Below are positions 1 through 9,334 of a stretch of 55,273 bases of DNA, in pieces. Within the stretch, counting starts at the first letter, position 1. Each line of letters begins with the position of its first letter. The notes under the pieces were generated by a model. That model did no database searches. It had not been told where the DNA came from and was given only the letters and a program-made list of their open reading frames with translations. This stretch comes from Eubacterium sp. (GTDB lineage: Bacteria > Bacillota > Clostridia > Lachnospirales > Lachnospiraceae), in contig JAILAR010000063.1 of assembly GCA_024681515.1 (NCBI GenBank), positions 1 through 55,273 of the forward strand, in the 5' to 3' direction. The position numbers and the translations under genes were made by a program.

Positions 1-145
1 ACTCACCCGTCCGCCACTAAGTATTCCAATTGAGTCAATCAGAAGCAAGCTTCGTCAATCCTCGGGAGGAATACTCCGTTCGACTTGCATGTGTTAAGCA
101 CGCCGCCAGCGTTTATCCTGAGCCAGGATCAAACTCTCAAAAAAA
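1..145 (-). rRNA. rrs: 16S ribosomal RNA, 5' end only (partial)
   Basis: The complement of positions 121-137 is the near-universal bacterial 16S start motif (AGAGTTTGATCCTGGCT), followed leftward by the conserved GGCGGCGTGCTTAACACATGCAAG region (in two parts here) and the variable V1 loop. The GTGGCGGACGGGTGAGT block lies at the window edge, so only about the first 145 bases of the gene are inside the window. The exact mature 5' end is placed by analogy, a few bases upstream of the motif. It is transcribed leftward out of the window from the promoter at 395-423. Confidence 0.97.
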
Positions 146-394
146 GTTTGTAATCCCTAGATCATTTCAATCGCTGTGCGATTTCGTAATCCATTCTTAC
201 TTTGTCTTACTGTGTTTGGATTGTATAATCCGAAAAATAATTTTTAAAAAGAATTTTTCGGGGTTGCTATGGTATTAAATTGTGAAAGAACGATTTTCGA
301 AAGACTCAACTTATTGTCCGTAGACAATATAAAAGCCGCCGCGTTTTGTGCCCGTCTCCGATGTCTTTTGTGTCTTTCGTGCGACAGCTTTTAC
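146..394 (-). other. rRNA operon leader (transcribed spacer)
   Basis: About 250 bases between the rRNA promoter and the 16S start; no coding potential that I trust. It is AT-rich and contains a long hairpin at 230-261, where CCGAAAAAT-type arms flank an A/T-rich centre. Such leader hairpins often take part in rRNA processing; that role is inferred. I did not find a convincing boxA. Confidence 0.6.
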
Positions 395-423
395 ATATTA
401 CCACCGAGGTTTTATAATGTCAA
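395..423 (-). promoter_or_regulatory. rRNA operon promoter
   Basis: Read on the minus strand: TTGACA (418-423), a 17-base spacer, then TAATAT (395-400). The consensus -35 box, optimal spacing and position some 250 bases upstream of 16S make this a strong sigma-A type rRNA promoter. An A/T tract lies directly upstream of the -35 box (about 424-447), as expected for an UP element. Confidence 0.85.
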
Positions 424-508
424 CCACTTTTTTAAATTTTTTTTAAGATGCCATATTTCCGGAACAAATCGCAGAAAACTGACACTCAAAAGAGAGTTTC
501 CGCAAATT

Positions 509-2521
509 TCACCAAGATCCGCCTCCGCCTCCGCCGGAACCGCCGCCGGAGAAGCCACCTCCGGAAGAGCCGCCTCCGCCGGAGCTTTCCGACGGACTGG
601 AGGTCATGGCGCGATTGGCCGTGGACATGGTCCGATCCATGGTTTCACCAAAGTCATAAACATTATAGCAGGATCCATAATACCAGTCCGGTGCCTGCAG
701 ATTGATGGCCTCAAACTTTTTGATCCATTTATCCGAAACACCCAGAACGTATGTGTATGGGAGGATCCGGTAAAAATACTGCGGATCCTGCATCACCAGC
801 TGCTCCAGCTGCTGTTTTTCCGCCACCTCGAGGAAATTCCGGAAACCTTCCAGACGTCCCAGCATTTCAATGCCATAAGGCGTCCGCTTCGGCATAAACA
901 CAAAGCAGATCAGCATTCCGGCGATACATGCAAGGCCAACAAAGAAGCCCACCATATAGAACGAATTCTCTTTCAGGAGCGGAACGATCACATAGAACAG
1001 CGGAGCTCCTCCGAAGCCGAGGCCGAAGAACACGCCGAACAACACCGCGCCCAGGTTGCCCTTCTTCATTTTCCCCTTACGGCGTCCTTTCCCCTTTCCG
1101 GCCAGGATCACGGCAAAGCAAAAGCCAAACCCGAAAACAGGAAAAACGATCACCAGAATGCTTGCGATAAAATCATAACTGAGGAGCGGCGGAAGACAGA
1201 TCAGAACCGAAGTGATCAGGATCATCAACATGATCAACGCCGCCTTCCAACCTGTTCCCTTTTCAAAGAGAAGATCTGATTTCTTCCGTTCCTTGCTCTT
1301 GATGGAATTTGTGGTTACATAGAACCTGTCATACAGCTGTCCCGCCGTAACAGTCCTGAGTTTTCCCTCTTCTTTCTTTCCGGTGAACAGTCCCTCCATG
1401 AAAGTCCGCTCATTCTCATCCGAGCCGTCATATTTTTTCAGTTCCACGATCCGGAAAGTCTTTTTCTTCTTGAAGAATCCTTTTTCTTCCGTCTCCTCCA
1501 GGCGGAGATATCCCTGATTGGCCAGATATACCAGAAGGGAAGTGACATCATTTCCTTCCACCTCTCCCTTATAGAAATATCCCGCATCCAGACTGTTGAT
1601 CCCGTTCGGCGGATAGAATTCCACCGTCTCCACCACCATGTCATCCCTTCCGTACTTAAACCAGATGAACACGGAAATGACCAGGAACAGAACAGGCAGT
1701 CCATAACAGATATAATCCAGCAACGGATTCTCAAAACCGGCGCCGACAAAATAGCCTTCCGGAAGCTCAACGCGGACCGTCAGAGCCTGCCCGGGTTCCA
1801 GGATCCCATCGTATCTTCCTTTGATCGTCCTCCCATCCACGGTCCAGCTGACCCCTGTACTGTCCGCCTTGTTCACCCAGCCGGCCGTAAAGCCCAGCAG
1901 CTTCTCATCAAAATCCTTAGGCATTTCGATGGTAAAGGTTATATTTCCGATGGGATTCGTCCACTCGCTTCCCACCAGATTGAAGTAGAATTCATCTTTC
2001 CCCTGCAGAGGATCCTTGCCCAGCGCGTAGGTATAGCTGATGGTATATTCCTTCTGCCCCGTTACCGTAACGTCGGCATCGCCGATTTTGATCTTGCAGT
2101 TTGACCCCTCGCGTTCCGTTTCATAGCTTTCATTGACGCCAATATTGCTCACCTTGGCCCGGTTTTCGTTTCTCGTTCCGTCCTGGCGGTAGACCGTATT
2201 TCTGAGCGGAATGGTCCGATAGATCCCATGACGCGGTTCATGGAACCAGACCGTCAGTTTCTCAGTGATATCCATTTCATGATTTTCTTTCAGTACCAGA
2301 TGGATATCATATGCATCGATCAGATAATCACGGTTACTGTATTTCTGCATCTTACTGGGAACCGTCTCACACCCATCTTCCGTTTCTCCTTCCGCCCGGG
2401 CGATCACCGGCGGGAGCAGAAATACAGATAATACCAAAAGAAGCGCAGCGATCCACGCCAAAAACGCACCCCTTCGAATAACGCGCCCGGTCCCTGTCCG
2501 ATATTTTAAATCCCTTCTCAT
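509..2521 (-). CDS. DUF2207 family membrane protein with Gly/Ser tail
   Basis: Protein of about 670 residues. It has an N-terminal signal or anchor segment (LAWIAALLLVLSVFLL), an extracytoplasmic DUF2207 domain (roughly residues 50-250), a membrane segment near 270-285, a cytoplasmic part with the family-typical LDAGYFYKGEV region, further hydrophobic segments around 430-520, and a glycine/serine-rich C-terminus ending in GGGSW. The family function is unknown. It lies 27 bases downstream of a lemA-like gene, a common pairing. I chose the ATG at 2521, 10 bases after AGGAGG; an in-frame TTG two codons earlier is only 4 bases from that site. Confidence 0.88.
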   Translation of the reverse strand: MRRDLKYRTGTGRVIRRGAFLAWIAALLLVLSVFLLPPVIARAEGETEDGCETVPSKMQKYSNRDYLIDAYDIHLVLKENHEMDITEKLTVWFHEPRHGIYRTIPLRNTVYRQDGTRNENRAKVSNIGVNESYETEREGSNCKIKIGDADVTVTGQKEYTISYTYALGKDPLQGKDEFYFNLVGSEWTNPIGNITFTIEMPKDFDEKLLGFTAGWVNKADSTGVSWTVDGRTIKGRYDGILEPGQALTVRVELPEGYFVGAGFENPLLDYICYGLPVLFLVISVFIWFKYGRDDMVVETVEFYPPNGINSLDAGYFYKGEVEGNDVTSLLVYLANQGYLRLEETEEKGFFKKKKTFRIVELKKYDGSDENERTFMEGLFTGKKEEGKLRTVTAGQLYDRFYVTTNSIKSKERKKSDLLFEKGTGWKAALIMLMILITSVLICLPPLLSYDFIASILVIVFPVFGFGFCFAVILAGKGKGRRKGKMKKGNLGAVLFGVFFGLGFGGAPLFYVIVPLLKENSFYMVGFFVGLACIAGMLICFVFMPKRTPYGIEMLGRLEGFRNFLEVAEKQQLEQLVMQDPQYFYRILPYTYVLGVSDKWIKKFEAINLQAPDWYYGSCYNVYDFGETMDRTMSTANRAMTSSPSESSGGGGSSGGGFSGGGSGGGGGGSW

Positions 2522-2548
2522 CCTCAAAGCCCCTCCTGCCTTTTTCAG

Positions 2549-3103
2549 TCAAATCCGTACCTGCACATCTGAGCGTTGGATTGGTGTCGCCTCATACATT
2601 TCCCTGGAATGAAATCCGAAAAGCTTCGCAAAGATCACCCCCGGAAATGTCTCCACCTTCGTATTCAGCATACGCACGGTTCCGTTGTAATACTTTCTGG
2701 ACTGAGCGATCTCATCCTCCACCTGATAGAGCACCTGGGAAAGCTGCATAAAATTAGCGCTGGCTTTCAGATCCGGATACCCTTCCACCGCCATCGCAAC
2801 CTGTCCGAGATTCTTTGACAGCGCCGTGTTCGTCCGGATCTTTTCCGAGCTGCTGAGCCCGTCATACGAAGTGTTTCGAAGCGCCGTGATCCTCTCCAGA
2901 GTATCCCTTTCGTGCGCCATATATCCCTTCACCGTATCCACCAGTTTCGGGATCAGTTCCCACCGTTTGACCAGATAGATATCCATGGTGGAAAAGGCCT
3001 CGTCCACTTTTTTGTCCAACCGGACAAAGCGATTATAATTCGCGATCAAAATGATCAGAAGAAGGAGCAATACGCCGCCCCCGATGGCAATATAGATCCA
3101 CAT
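2549..3103 (-). CDS. lemA: LemA family protein
   Basis: About 184 residues: one N-terminal membrane helix (IYIAIGGGVLLLLLIILIA), then the family signature (NRFVRLDKKVDEAFSTMDIY, LVKRWELIPKLVDTVKGYM) and helical repeats. LemA proteins are small membrane-anchored helical-bundle proteins of unsettled role. The open frame extends upstream to a GTG at 3199, but the ATG at 3103 is preceded by GGAGAGAGG at good spacing and begins right before the membrane helix. First gene of a pair with the DUF2207 gene. Confidence 0.9.
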   Translation of the reverse strand: MWIYIAIGGGVLLLLLIILIANYNRFVRLDKKVDEAFSTMDIYLVKRWELIPKLVDTVKGYMAHERDTLERITALRNTSYDGLSSSEKIRTNTALSKNLGQVAMAVEGYPDLKASANFMQLSQVLYQVEDEIAQSRKYYNGTVRMLNTKVETFPGVIFAKLFGFHSREMYEATPIQRSDVQVRI

Positions 3104-3217
3104 ATCCTGTACCTCTCTCCCGTCCGTACTCCATGATAATTTTACATCAAAAATCACGGCGGCGCCAACGTTTTCAGAACAATTTGCCTTGAATCTCACA
3201 CAAACCTGTGGATAATG

Positions 3218-3243
3218 AGAAAGGGCCGGCGATATGCCGACCC
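3218..3243 (-). terminator. Probable terminator after prfA
   Basis: On the minus strand a GC-rich hairpin GGGTCGGC / GCCGGCCC with a 5-base loop is followed by TTTCTC. The stem is strong but the T tract is poor, so the efficiency is uncertain. Confidence 0.55.
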
Positions 3244-3303
3244 GTTTTCTGATATTTGCGATTCATCTTTTGATGTGTCTTATGGCGCGTCTTCTGATAT
3301 GTC

Positions 3304-4380
3304 TTACGATGCATCCTCCATGTTTGCCAGTTTTGCAGCCTGATCTGCCGCTGTCAGCGCATCCACAAATTCATCCAGATCCCCGTTCATGACGTTCTCC
3401 AGCTGATAACTGGTCAGTTTGATCCGATGATCCGTTACACGTCCCTGCGGAAAGTTATAAGTACGGATCTTCTCAGACCGGTCACCGGTACCGATCTGGC
3501 TTCTTCTGGCCGCGGCTTCCGCATCGTGAGCCTTCTGCAGCTCAATGTCATATAACTTGGTACGCAGCAATGCAAATGCCTTCGCCCGGTTCTGGATCTG
3601 GGACTTCTCTGTCTGACTGTAGATCACGATTCCTGTGGGGATATGCGTGAGTCGTACCGCGGAATCCGTGGTGTTGACACACTGACCACCGTTTCCGGAA
3701 GCACGCATTACATCGATCCGGATATCCTTCTCATCGATCTGCACGTCCACATCCTCCGCCTCAGGCATGATGGCCACCGTAGCCGTGGATGTATGGATCC
3801 GTCCGCCGGATTCCGTTTCCGGCACTCTCTGTACACGATGAACACCGGACTCATACTTCAGTTTGGAATACGCGCCCTTTCCGGTGATCTCAAAAACAAC
3901 TTCCTTAAAACCGCCGATCCCCGTTTCCGTACCGGATGTAATATTCGTTTTCCACCGAAAATGATCCGCGTACTTCTGATACATGCGGAAGAGTTCTCCC
4001 GCAAAGAGAGCCGCCTCTTCACCGCCGGCTCCGGCACGGATCTCAACAACGACGCTCTTATCGTCATTTTCATCTTTCGGGAGCAGCAGGACTTTCAGAT
4101 CATGCTCGCAGGTCTCGATGCGCTTCTTGGCATCTGCCAGCTCCTCACGTGCCATCTCCTTCATCTCCTCATCGGATTCCTCATCGATCATAGCCAGGCT
4201 GTCTTCCACATCCTGCTTTGCCTGCTTATACTCCTGATATTTTTCAACTACCGGGGTGATATCGCTCTGTTCCTTCATCAGTTTCTTGAACCGTGCCTGG
4301 TCATTCACCACATCCGGCTGACTGAGCTCCTCCCGGATTGCTTCCAGTTTTGCCACCAATTCTTCCAAACGATCAAACAT
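3304..4380 (-). CDS. prfA: Peptide chain release factor 1
   Basis: 358 residues, full length for RF1. It recognises UAA/UAG stop codons in the ribosomal A site and triggers peptide release. Visible: the PxT-type codon-recognition motif (PET near residues 187-189, followed by ESGGRIHTS) and the GGQ catalytic motif (231-233, within [10 protein letters not shown]). ATG start preceded by AGGAGG. The upstream neighbour prmC encodes the enzyme that methylates the GGQ glutamine, the usual pairing. After the stop codon a roughly 25-base stretch is imperfectly repeated (3255-3305). Confidence 0.98.
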   Translation of the reverse strand: MFDRLEELVAKLEAIREELSQPDVVNDQARFKKLMKEQSDITPVVEKYQEYKQAKQDVEDSLAMIDEESDEEMKEMAREELADAKKRIETCEHDLKVLLLPKDENDDKSVVVEIRAGAGGEEAALFAGELFRMYQKYADHFRWKTNITSGTETGIGGFKEVVFEITGKGAYSKLKYESGVHRVQRVPETESGGRIHTSTATVAIMPEAEDVDVQIDEKDIRIDVMRASGNGGQCVNTTDSAVRLTHIPTGIVIYSQTEKSQIQNRAKAFALLRTKLYDIELQKAHDAEAAARRSQIGTGDRSEKIRTYNFPQGRVTDHRIKLTSYQLENVMNGDLDEFVDALTAADQAAKLANMEDAS

Positions 4381-4417
4381 ATATATGGTCCTCCTGTATT
4401 ATCAATTATTCATATGA

Positions 4418-4497
4418 GCCATGCCGCGCTCCGTAGATTATCATTTCGCACGTATAACCTGGTTATCTACTTTCATTTATCGCTTTCGTCCGTGCGA
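4418..4497 (-). repeat. Interspersed intergenic repeat, copy E
   Basis: Minus-strand reading shares blocks with five other intergenic copies: GCACGGAC at one end, TACGTGCGAAATGAT in the middle, then CTACGGAGCGC. It overlaps the last codons of prmC and fills most of the prmC-prfA gap. See the finding on the repeat family. Confidence 0.6.
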
Positions 4498-5329
4498 AAA
4501 CCACCCGGTCCAGACCGGAATAGTCCTTTATACAAAGCACATCCAGGTATCCGCACGATTTCAGCAGTCCTGTTACGGCTTCTCCCTGATCGAATCCGAT
4601 CTCCAGAAACAGCTGCCCTCCGGGAAGCAGATGATCCTTTGCCTCCGCTGCGATCCTCCGATAAAAGGACAGCCCGTCTCCGTCATCCGTAAGCGCGATC
4701 TCCGGTTCGTGCAGCCGCACCTCCGGCATCAGGCTCTCCATTGCCGCCTTTGGGATGTAAGGTGGATTTGAGAGGATCAGATCAAATTTTCGATCTCCAA
4801 GCCCTGCAAAGAGATCCGAATACAGTACCTCCACCTCTGCTCCCAGAAGCTCTGCGTTTTCCCCGGACAGCCGAAGCGCTTCTTCGGAAATATCCGACAG
4901 GATTCCGGTGTCACGAAATCCCGCATTATTCCGTTCCAGATAAAAACTGATCCCGATGCAGCCGCTGCCGGAGCAAAGATCGAGAAACCGGACATTCTTC
5001 TGCGGCGCACTTTTCAGCGCCTGTTCCACCAGGCATTCCGTATCCGACCTGGGGATCAGCGTCCCCTTCCGTGTGCGAAACATATATCCGTAGAAACAGG
5101 TTTCCCCGACGATCTGCTGAAGAGGGATCCTCTGTCTTCTCTTCTCAAGCATTTCCAGATATGCAGTTTCCGCCTCTTTCGGCAGTACCTCTCCGGGATT
5201 CCCCAGGAGAAAGGCGAGACCACGTCCCGATGCATATTGCAGAAGCGCATTCGCATCATATTCATAGTCCGGCACATCTGCCGCCTGAAGTGTCTGCCGT
5301 CCGAAATGCAACGCTTCCAGAACCGTCAT
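4463..5329 (-). CDS. prmC: Release factor N5-glutamine methyltransferase PrmC
   Basis: About 288 residues. It transfers a methyl group from S-adenosylmethionine to the GGQ glutamine of release factors. Visible: N-terminal helical substrate domain, Rossmann SAM-binding motif (LDLCSGSGCIGIS), and the diagnostic NPPY motif (LILSNPPYIP). The ATG at 5329 has GGAGG 8 bases upstream; an upstream in-frame TTG lacks such a site. The stop of the DUF1385 gene is 19 bases upstream, so they are likely co-transcribed. The last codons (after VVFARTKA) fall inside repeat copy E, so the extreme C-terminus may be repeat-derived. Confidence 0.96.
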   Translation of the reverse strand: MTVLEALHFGRQTLQAADVPDYEYDANALLQYASGRGLAFLLGNPGEVLPKEAETAYLEMLEKRRQRIPLQQIVGETCFYGYMFRTRKGTLIPRSDTECLVEQALKSAPQKNVRFLDLCSGSGCIGISFYLERNNAGFRDTGILSDISEEALRLSGENAELLGAEVEVLYSDLFAGLGDRKFDLILSNPPYIPKAAMESLMPEVRLHEPEIALTDDGDGLSFYRRIAAEAKDHLLPGGQLFLEIGFDQGEAVTGLLKSCGYLDVLCIKDYSGLDRVVFARTKAINESR

Positions 5330-5348
5330 CTTCCGTTCCTCCAACCCG

Positions 5349-6311
5349 TCATTTCTCAAACGAATGGTTTCTCACGCACTCCAGATATTCCTGTACGTCG
5401 ATCACCTCTTCCACCGCACGGATCGCCACCTCCGCCATGGAAATGTCAGGCTCCTTGGTGGTCAGCCGCTGCACCCAAAGTCCGGGAGCAGACAGGATCC
5501 GCGAACACGCATTTTCATGACGTCCGGCATATTGCAGAACCTCGTAGGAAAGTCCCGCGATCACCGGGATCAGGAGGATCCTGGAAACCAGCCGAAGCCA
5601 CATCACATCCGTCCGGACAAACATGAACACGATGATACTGATGATCATGACGATGAAGACAAAACTGGTTCCGCATCTTTTATGGAACCGGGTATGTTTC
5701 AGAACATTCTCCGGAGTCAGATCATCCCCCGCCTCCAGGCAGTTGATGGTCTTATGCTCCGCGCCATGATACATAAATGTCCTCTTGATATCCTCCATCT
5801 TGGAAATGAGCGCGATATATACGATAAAGATCAGCAGACGAAGAATTCCTTCCGTCAGATTTGCCACCCACTGATATTCCGTTACTTTCAGAAGCAGTCC
5901 GGCCAGAAAAGACGGAAGAAGAACAAAAAGTCCGATGGCAAATGCAAGTGAAATGATCAACGTCACGACCAGATAGCCCTTTCCGCCGTCTTCTTTTTCT
6001 TCTTTTTTCTCTTTTTTTTCGGAGCTGCCGGCATTTTCTTCTTGTTCTTCTTGCCCTTCTTCATCTTCCGCAAAGTATTCCGAAGAATTCATCAGCGTTT
6101 TGATCCCGATATAGAGTGATTCCACAAAATTGACCACTCCACGGACGATGGGGATCTTATTCAGTTTCTTTCTCTCGCCAAAGGAGCGGTAGGGAGTAAC
6201 ATCCACCGCGATCTCCCCGTCCGACTTACGGACTGCCAGAGAGTAGCTGGCCGGTCCCCGCATCATGATGCCTTCAAGGACGGCCTGTCCTCCGATTCGA
6301 ACCTGTTTCAT
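5349..6311 (-). CDS. DUF1385 family membrane protein (YqhQ-like)
   Basis: 320 residues. Begins with the family signature VRIGGQAVLEGIMMRGP and contains the conserved YHGAEHKTINCLE and HTRFHKRCGTSF blocks between hydrophobic segments. An acidic/lysine-rich stretch of about 35 residues (EDEEGQEEQEE to KKEEKEDGG) precedes the first membrane segments. DUF1385 proteins are polytopic, of unknown biochemical function, and in Clostridia usually sit between rpmE and prmC/prfA, as here. ATG with AGGAAGAG upstream. Confidence 0.93.
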   Translation of the reverse strand: MKQVRIGGQAVLEGIMMRGPASYSLAVRKSDGEIAVDVTPYRSFGERKKLNKIPIVRGVVNFVESLYIGIKTLMNSSEYFAEDEEGQEEQEENAGSSEKKEKKEEKEDGGKGYLVVTLIISLAFAIGLFVLLPSFLAGLLLKVTEYQWVANLTEGILRLLIFIVYIALISKMEDIKRTFMYHGAEHKTINCLEAGDDLTPENVLKHTRFHKRCGTSFVFIVMIISIIVFMFVRTDVMWLRLVSRILLIPVIAGLSYEVLQYAGRHENACSRILSAPGLWVQRLTTKEPDISMAEVAIRAVEEVIDVQEYLECVRNHSFEK

Positions 6312-6364
6312 AATCTCTTCCTTTTTAGCTTACAGACTTACAGGCCGGTATATGGCCAAAAAGA

Positions 6365-6404
6365 CAGAAAAAGGCTGAGACATTTTGTCCCAACCTTTTT
6401 TCTG
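6365..6404 (-). terminator. Hairpin terminator after rpmE
   Basis: Minus strand: an A-rich arm leads into GGTTGGGACA, loop AAA, TGTCTCAGCC (all pairs form if G-U is allowed), followed by TTTTTCTG. The flanking A and T tracts make it look bidirectional. It probably limits read-through from rpmE into the DUF1385-prmC-prfA genes. Confidence 0.8.
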
Positions 6405-6418
6405 CAGTCTGATACTTG

Positions 6419-6619
6419 CTACTGAACGCCGTACTTCTTGTTGAACTGGTCGATACGTCCGCGCGCCTTGGTAGCCTTCTGCGTACCTGTGTAGAAGGAA
6501 TGGCACTTGGAGCAGATTTCTACGTGGATCTCTTTCTTCGTAGAACCTGTCACGAACTCATTTCCACAGTTGCAGACAACCTTTGCCTGATAATAATCCG
6601 GATGAATTCCTGTTCTCAT
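6419..6619 (-). CDS. rpmE: 50S ribosomal protein L31, zinc-binding type
   Basis: 66 residues, normal length. L31 sits in the central protuberance bridging to the small subunit. The cysteines CNC (16-18) and CSKC (37-40 region) mark the zinc-containing form. ATG preceded by AAAAGGAGAG. It has its own promoter and a structured leader of about 150 bases downstream of rho, and is closed by a terminator, so it is likely a separate, feedback-regulated unit. Confidence 0.97.
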   Translation of the reverse strand: MRTGIHPDYYQAKVVCNCGNEFVTGSTKKEIHVEICSKCHSFYTGTQKATKARGRIDQFNKKYGVQ

Positions 6620-6766
6620 CTTTTAACTCTCCTTTTCCATAAAGAGCAGCGCCCGGATCTTTCGAAGCATTCAAGCATTCAGATCCACACTGACTCCTGA
6701 TCCTATATAAGACTCTATATGCCGCACAAATGGGCATACCTCGATCCTATACCAGCAACGTTCTGT
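6620..6766 (-). promoter_or_regulatory. Long structured leader of rpmE, candidate L31 autoregulatory RNA
   Basis: About 145 untranslated bases separate the rpmE promoter from the start codon. Possible stems include GTATGCC / GGCATAT and GGATCT / AGATCC. L31 leader motifs that mediate feedback control are known in Firmicutes; whether this leader matches that family needs a covariance-model search. No alternative ORF is convincing. Confidence 0.45.
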
Positions 6767-6795
6767 ATTTTAACACAGCGTTCTTTGAAATGCAA
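6767..6795 (-). promoter_or_regulatory. Promoter for rpmE
   Basis: Minus strand: TTGCAT (6790-6795), 17-base spacer, TAAAAT (6767-6772). Located just after the rho stop codon, it drives rpmE separately from rho. Confidence 0.65.
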
Positions 6796-6815
6796 GACTT
6801 ATTTTATCCGCTCTT

Positions 6816-8396
6816 TTACCTTATATTCCGCGAAAACATCTTTCTTGCAAAGTCCAGAAATTCCATGTTGTTCCGAGTGCGGCCGAAGAGTTTGATGATC
6901 TCCTCCGTCGCCTCCTCTGCCTTAGCACCACGCAGCTGCTGGTGAAGCAGATCCAGCACCTCACGTTCATCATTTGAAAGAAGCAGATCGTCCCGCCGCG
7001 TTCCGGACTTTGCGATATCGATCGCCGGAAATACCCTCCGCTCCGAGAGGCTGCGATTCAGCACCAGTTCCATGTTACCGGTGCCCTTAAACTCCTCGAA
7101 AACCACATCGTCCATGCGGCTCCCCGTCTCGATCAGCGCAGTCGCCAGGATCGTCAGGCTTCCGCCCTCCCGCATATTCCGGGCAGCACCGAAGAATTTT
7201 TTCGGCATGTGCAGCGCCGCCGGATCCAGGCCTCCGGAAAGCGTCCGGCCACTGGGAGTGACCGTAAGGTTATAGGCCCTTGCAAGTCTGGTAAGACTGT
7301 CCAGAAGGATCACCACATCCATGCCGGATTCCACCATCCGCTTTGCACGCTCGATCACCATTTCCGAAACGCGTTTGTGATGCTCCGGAAGTTCATCAAA
7401 TGTGGAGTAGATCACTTCCGCATTCTTTGCCACAATAGACTCCTTGATATCCGTCACTTCCTCCGGCCGTTCATCGATCAGAAGCACCAGCAAATGGATG
7501 TCCGGATATGCCACACTGATCCTTCTTGCGATCTGTTTCAGCAGCGTGGTCTTCCCGGCCTTGGGCGGAGATACGATCATACCGCGCTGCCCTTTTCCGA
7601 TGGGCGAAAAAAGATCCACGATACGAAGGGACACCGGTGCACCGTTATAATCCAGCCGGATCCTGTCATCCGGGAAGATCGGTGTCAGCGCTTCAAACGT
7701 CTTTCTCTTTACGATTTCCGAAGGAACCAGTCCGTTTACGGTCTCTATATACAGCAGCGCCTGGAACTTCTCATTCGGCTGCATTCTCTTACGGACCGGT
7801 CCTACAATGATATCCCCTGTTTTTAAGCCAAATTTACGGATCTGTGCCGGCGACACATAGATATCCTTTTCACCCGGCATATAGTTATCACTCCGGATGA
7901 AACCGAACCCCTCTGCCATGACTTCCAGAATCCCGTTTGCCCGATCTCCTTCATCCAGCTGAGGATTATACTCCTGCCCGTCATATACCTGGCCTTTTTC
8001 ACTTTTTTCAGTTTTGTCTTCTTTCGCCTCCGCAGATTGAGCGTCAGCCGGCTTTTCCGTTCTGTCCTGTCTTTCCGTTTTTTCCGGTTTTTCGTTTTTT
8101 TCGAGTCTTTCCGTTTTTTCTGTCCTGCCGGGTCTTTCGGATTGGGAAGATTCTCTTCTTTCTCTTCTTACAGGCGTCTTTCTCGTCCCTTCCTCACGCG
8201 CCTGTGATCGAGACTGCCGGGAATTCGCCTGCTCCCCCGTCTGTGCATTCCCCTGCTCACGCCGCTCCGCCATCATAAGCTCCACACTTTGCACAAGCTC
8301 CACCAACTCCTGTTTTTTTAATCCGGCGATATTCCGGATTCCCCAGTTTTTGGCGATCTCACGAAGCTGCGCTATTGTTTTTTTACTATAATCCAT
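6816..8396 (-). CDS. rho: Transcription termination factor Rho
   Basis: 526 residues. RNA-dependent hexameric ATPase that terminates transcription. Visible: N-terminal Rho-N helical domain ([16 protein letters not shown]), a highly charged insertion of about 95 residues (Arg/Glu/Lys, roughly 48-140), cold-shock-like RNA-binding domain ([18 protein letters not shown]), Walker A ([12 protein letters not shown]), Walker B ([13 protein letters not shown]) and the C-terminal Q/R-loop region. The insertion makes it longer than the E. coli protein (419); such insertions occur in several bacterial lineages and often tune RNA binding. ATG after GGGAGG. Confidence 0.98.
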   Translation of the reverse strand: MDYSKKTIAQLREIAKNWGIRNIAGLKKQELVELVQSVELMMAERREQGNAQTGEQANSRQSRSQAREEGTRKTPVRRERRESSQSERPGRTEKTERLEKNEKPEKTERQDRTEKPADAQSAEAKEDKTEKSEKGQVYDGQEYNPQLDEGDRANGILEVMAEGFGFIRSDNYMPGEKDIYVSPAQIRKFGLKTGDIIVGPVRKRMQPNEKFQALLYIETVNGLVPSEIVKRKTFEALTPIFPDDRIRLDYNGAPVSLRIVDLFSPIGKGQRGMIVSPPKAGKTTLLKQIARRISVAYPDIHLLVLLIDERPEEVTDIKESIVAKNAEVIYSTFDELPEHHKRVSEMVIERAKRMVESGMDVVILLDSLTRLARAYNLTVTPSGRTLSGGLDPAALHMPKKFFGAARNMREGGSLTILATALIETGSRMDDVVFEEFKGTGNMELVLNRSLSERRVFPAIDIAKSGTRRDDLLLSNDEREVLDLLHQQLRGAKAEEATEEIIKLFGRTRNNMEFLDFARKMFSRNIR

Positions 8397-8607
8397 TGAT
8401 TCCTCCCGTCAGTATCCCTGTTATTCACCTGTTTTTCCTGTCAACAGACCGCTCCCGCCGTCCTGTGCATGGCTCTCATCTTCAGTTTAATAAATGTTTT
8501 ATGCTGGATAATCCGCGATATTCGCGACAATTTCGAATGAAATTGCTGATAACTGCTGACAGTATACCATATAGCCCTCGAAAAATCACGCTTTTTTCAA
8601 CGTTTTC

Positions 8608-8636
8608 TTGCTTTTTCGGTTCCGGTAATGTATCCT
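8608..8636 (+). promoter_or_regulatory. Promoter for the DUF4364 gene
   Basis: TTGCTT (8608-8613), 17-base spacer, TATCCT (8631-8636) with a TG two bases before the -10 box. It lies 52 bases before the start codon in the rho/DUF4364 divergent region. Confidence 0.5.
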
Positions 8637-8688
8637 ATTGCTACCGCTCCGTTTAAAAAACAAGCGGTTTTCAGAAAGGGATTCTTAT

Positions 8689-9249
8689 ATGGACGAAATG
8701 TTTCTCTATAAAATCATCATCCTCTACATGCTGGACCGGATCGACGAATATACATTGACAAATACACAGCTTGCCAATTTTATGCAGGGGCATGGATTAC
8801 CCAATAATTTCAATATGCATGAAGCCCTCAGCGAAATGATCGAATTGGGATTCATCTCCGTCACTACCATCCGGGACACCCAGCATTACAAGATCACGAA
8901 TCCCGGTGAGGAAGCACTGTACTACTTCGAAAATCACATCCCGAACTCAACCAAACAGGAGATCCTGGACTACTTCAAGAAAGAGCAGATCAACCTTCGA
9001 AAAGAATCCGAGATCTACGCGGACTATTATCCCGCCGACAATCAGGAATTCACAGTTGAATGCGTGATCAAAGAACGGAAAGACACTCTTATGAATCTGA
9101 AATTCAACGTTCCCACAAAAGGACTTGCCGTCTCCATCTGTGACAATTGGAGAGCCAAAAGCACCGATGTCTATAATTATCTGATGAAAGAACTTGCTGT
9201 GGCAAATCCCGACACGGAGCATCCGGAGCCCGAGTCACCGCAGCCATAA
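8689..9249 (+). CDS. DUF4364 family protein
   Basis: About 186 residues from the ATG at 8689, preceded by AGAAAGGG. The N-terminus (LYKIIILYMLDRIDEYTLTNTQLANFM) resembles a winged-helix fold, in line with DUF4364 proteins being viewed as possible DNA-binding proteins; the C-terminal half is a mixed domain of unknown role. Widely found in Clostridia. It stands alone on the plus strand, between rho and the engB terminator. Function not established. Confidence 0.85.
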   Translation: MDEMFLYKIIILYMLDRIDEYTLTNTQLANFMQGHGLPNNFNMHEALSEMIELGFISVTTIRDTQHYKITNPGEEALYYFENHIPNSTKQEILDYFKKEQINLRKESEIYADYYPADNQEFTVECVIKERKDTLMNLKFNVPTKGLAVSICDNWRAKSTDVYNYLMKELAVANPDTEHPEPESPQP

Positions 9250-9261
9250 GGCTGCGCACAT

Positions 9262-9299
9262 AAAAGACCCCATCGCATCATCCGGCGATGGGGTCTTTC
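9262..9299. terminator. Bidirectional terminator between DUF4364 and engB
   Basis: Perfect 14-base arms (AAAGACCCCATCGC and its complement) with an 8-base loop, bordered by A on the left and TTT on the right. It serves both the plus-strand gene ending at 9249 and the minus-strand operon ending at 9335. Confidence 0.88.
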
Positions 9300-9334
9300 A
9301 TATTATATGAACCGCTTCCTGTATTGATCGTCAT

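Noticed and set aside
146-394. tRNA genes in the rRNA leader or in other gaps
   Set aside because: I looked for TTC-A arm patterns and acceptor stems in the longer gaps and found none convincing.
269-1279. Plus-strand frame over the rRNA leader and the DUF2207 gene
   Set aside because: Basic, low-complexity product arising from the complement of the Gly/Ser tail; no start signal.
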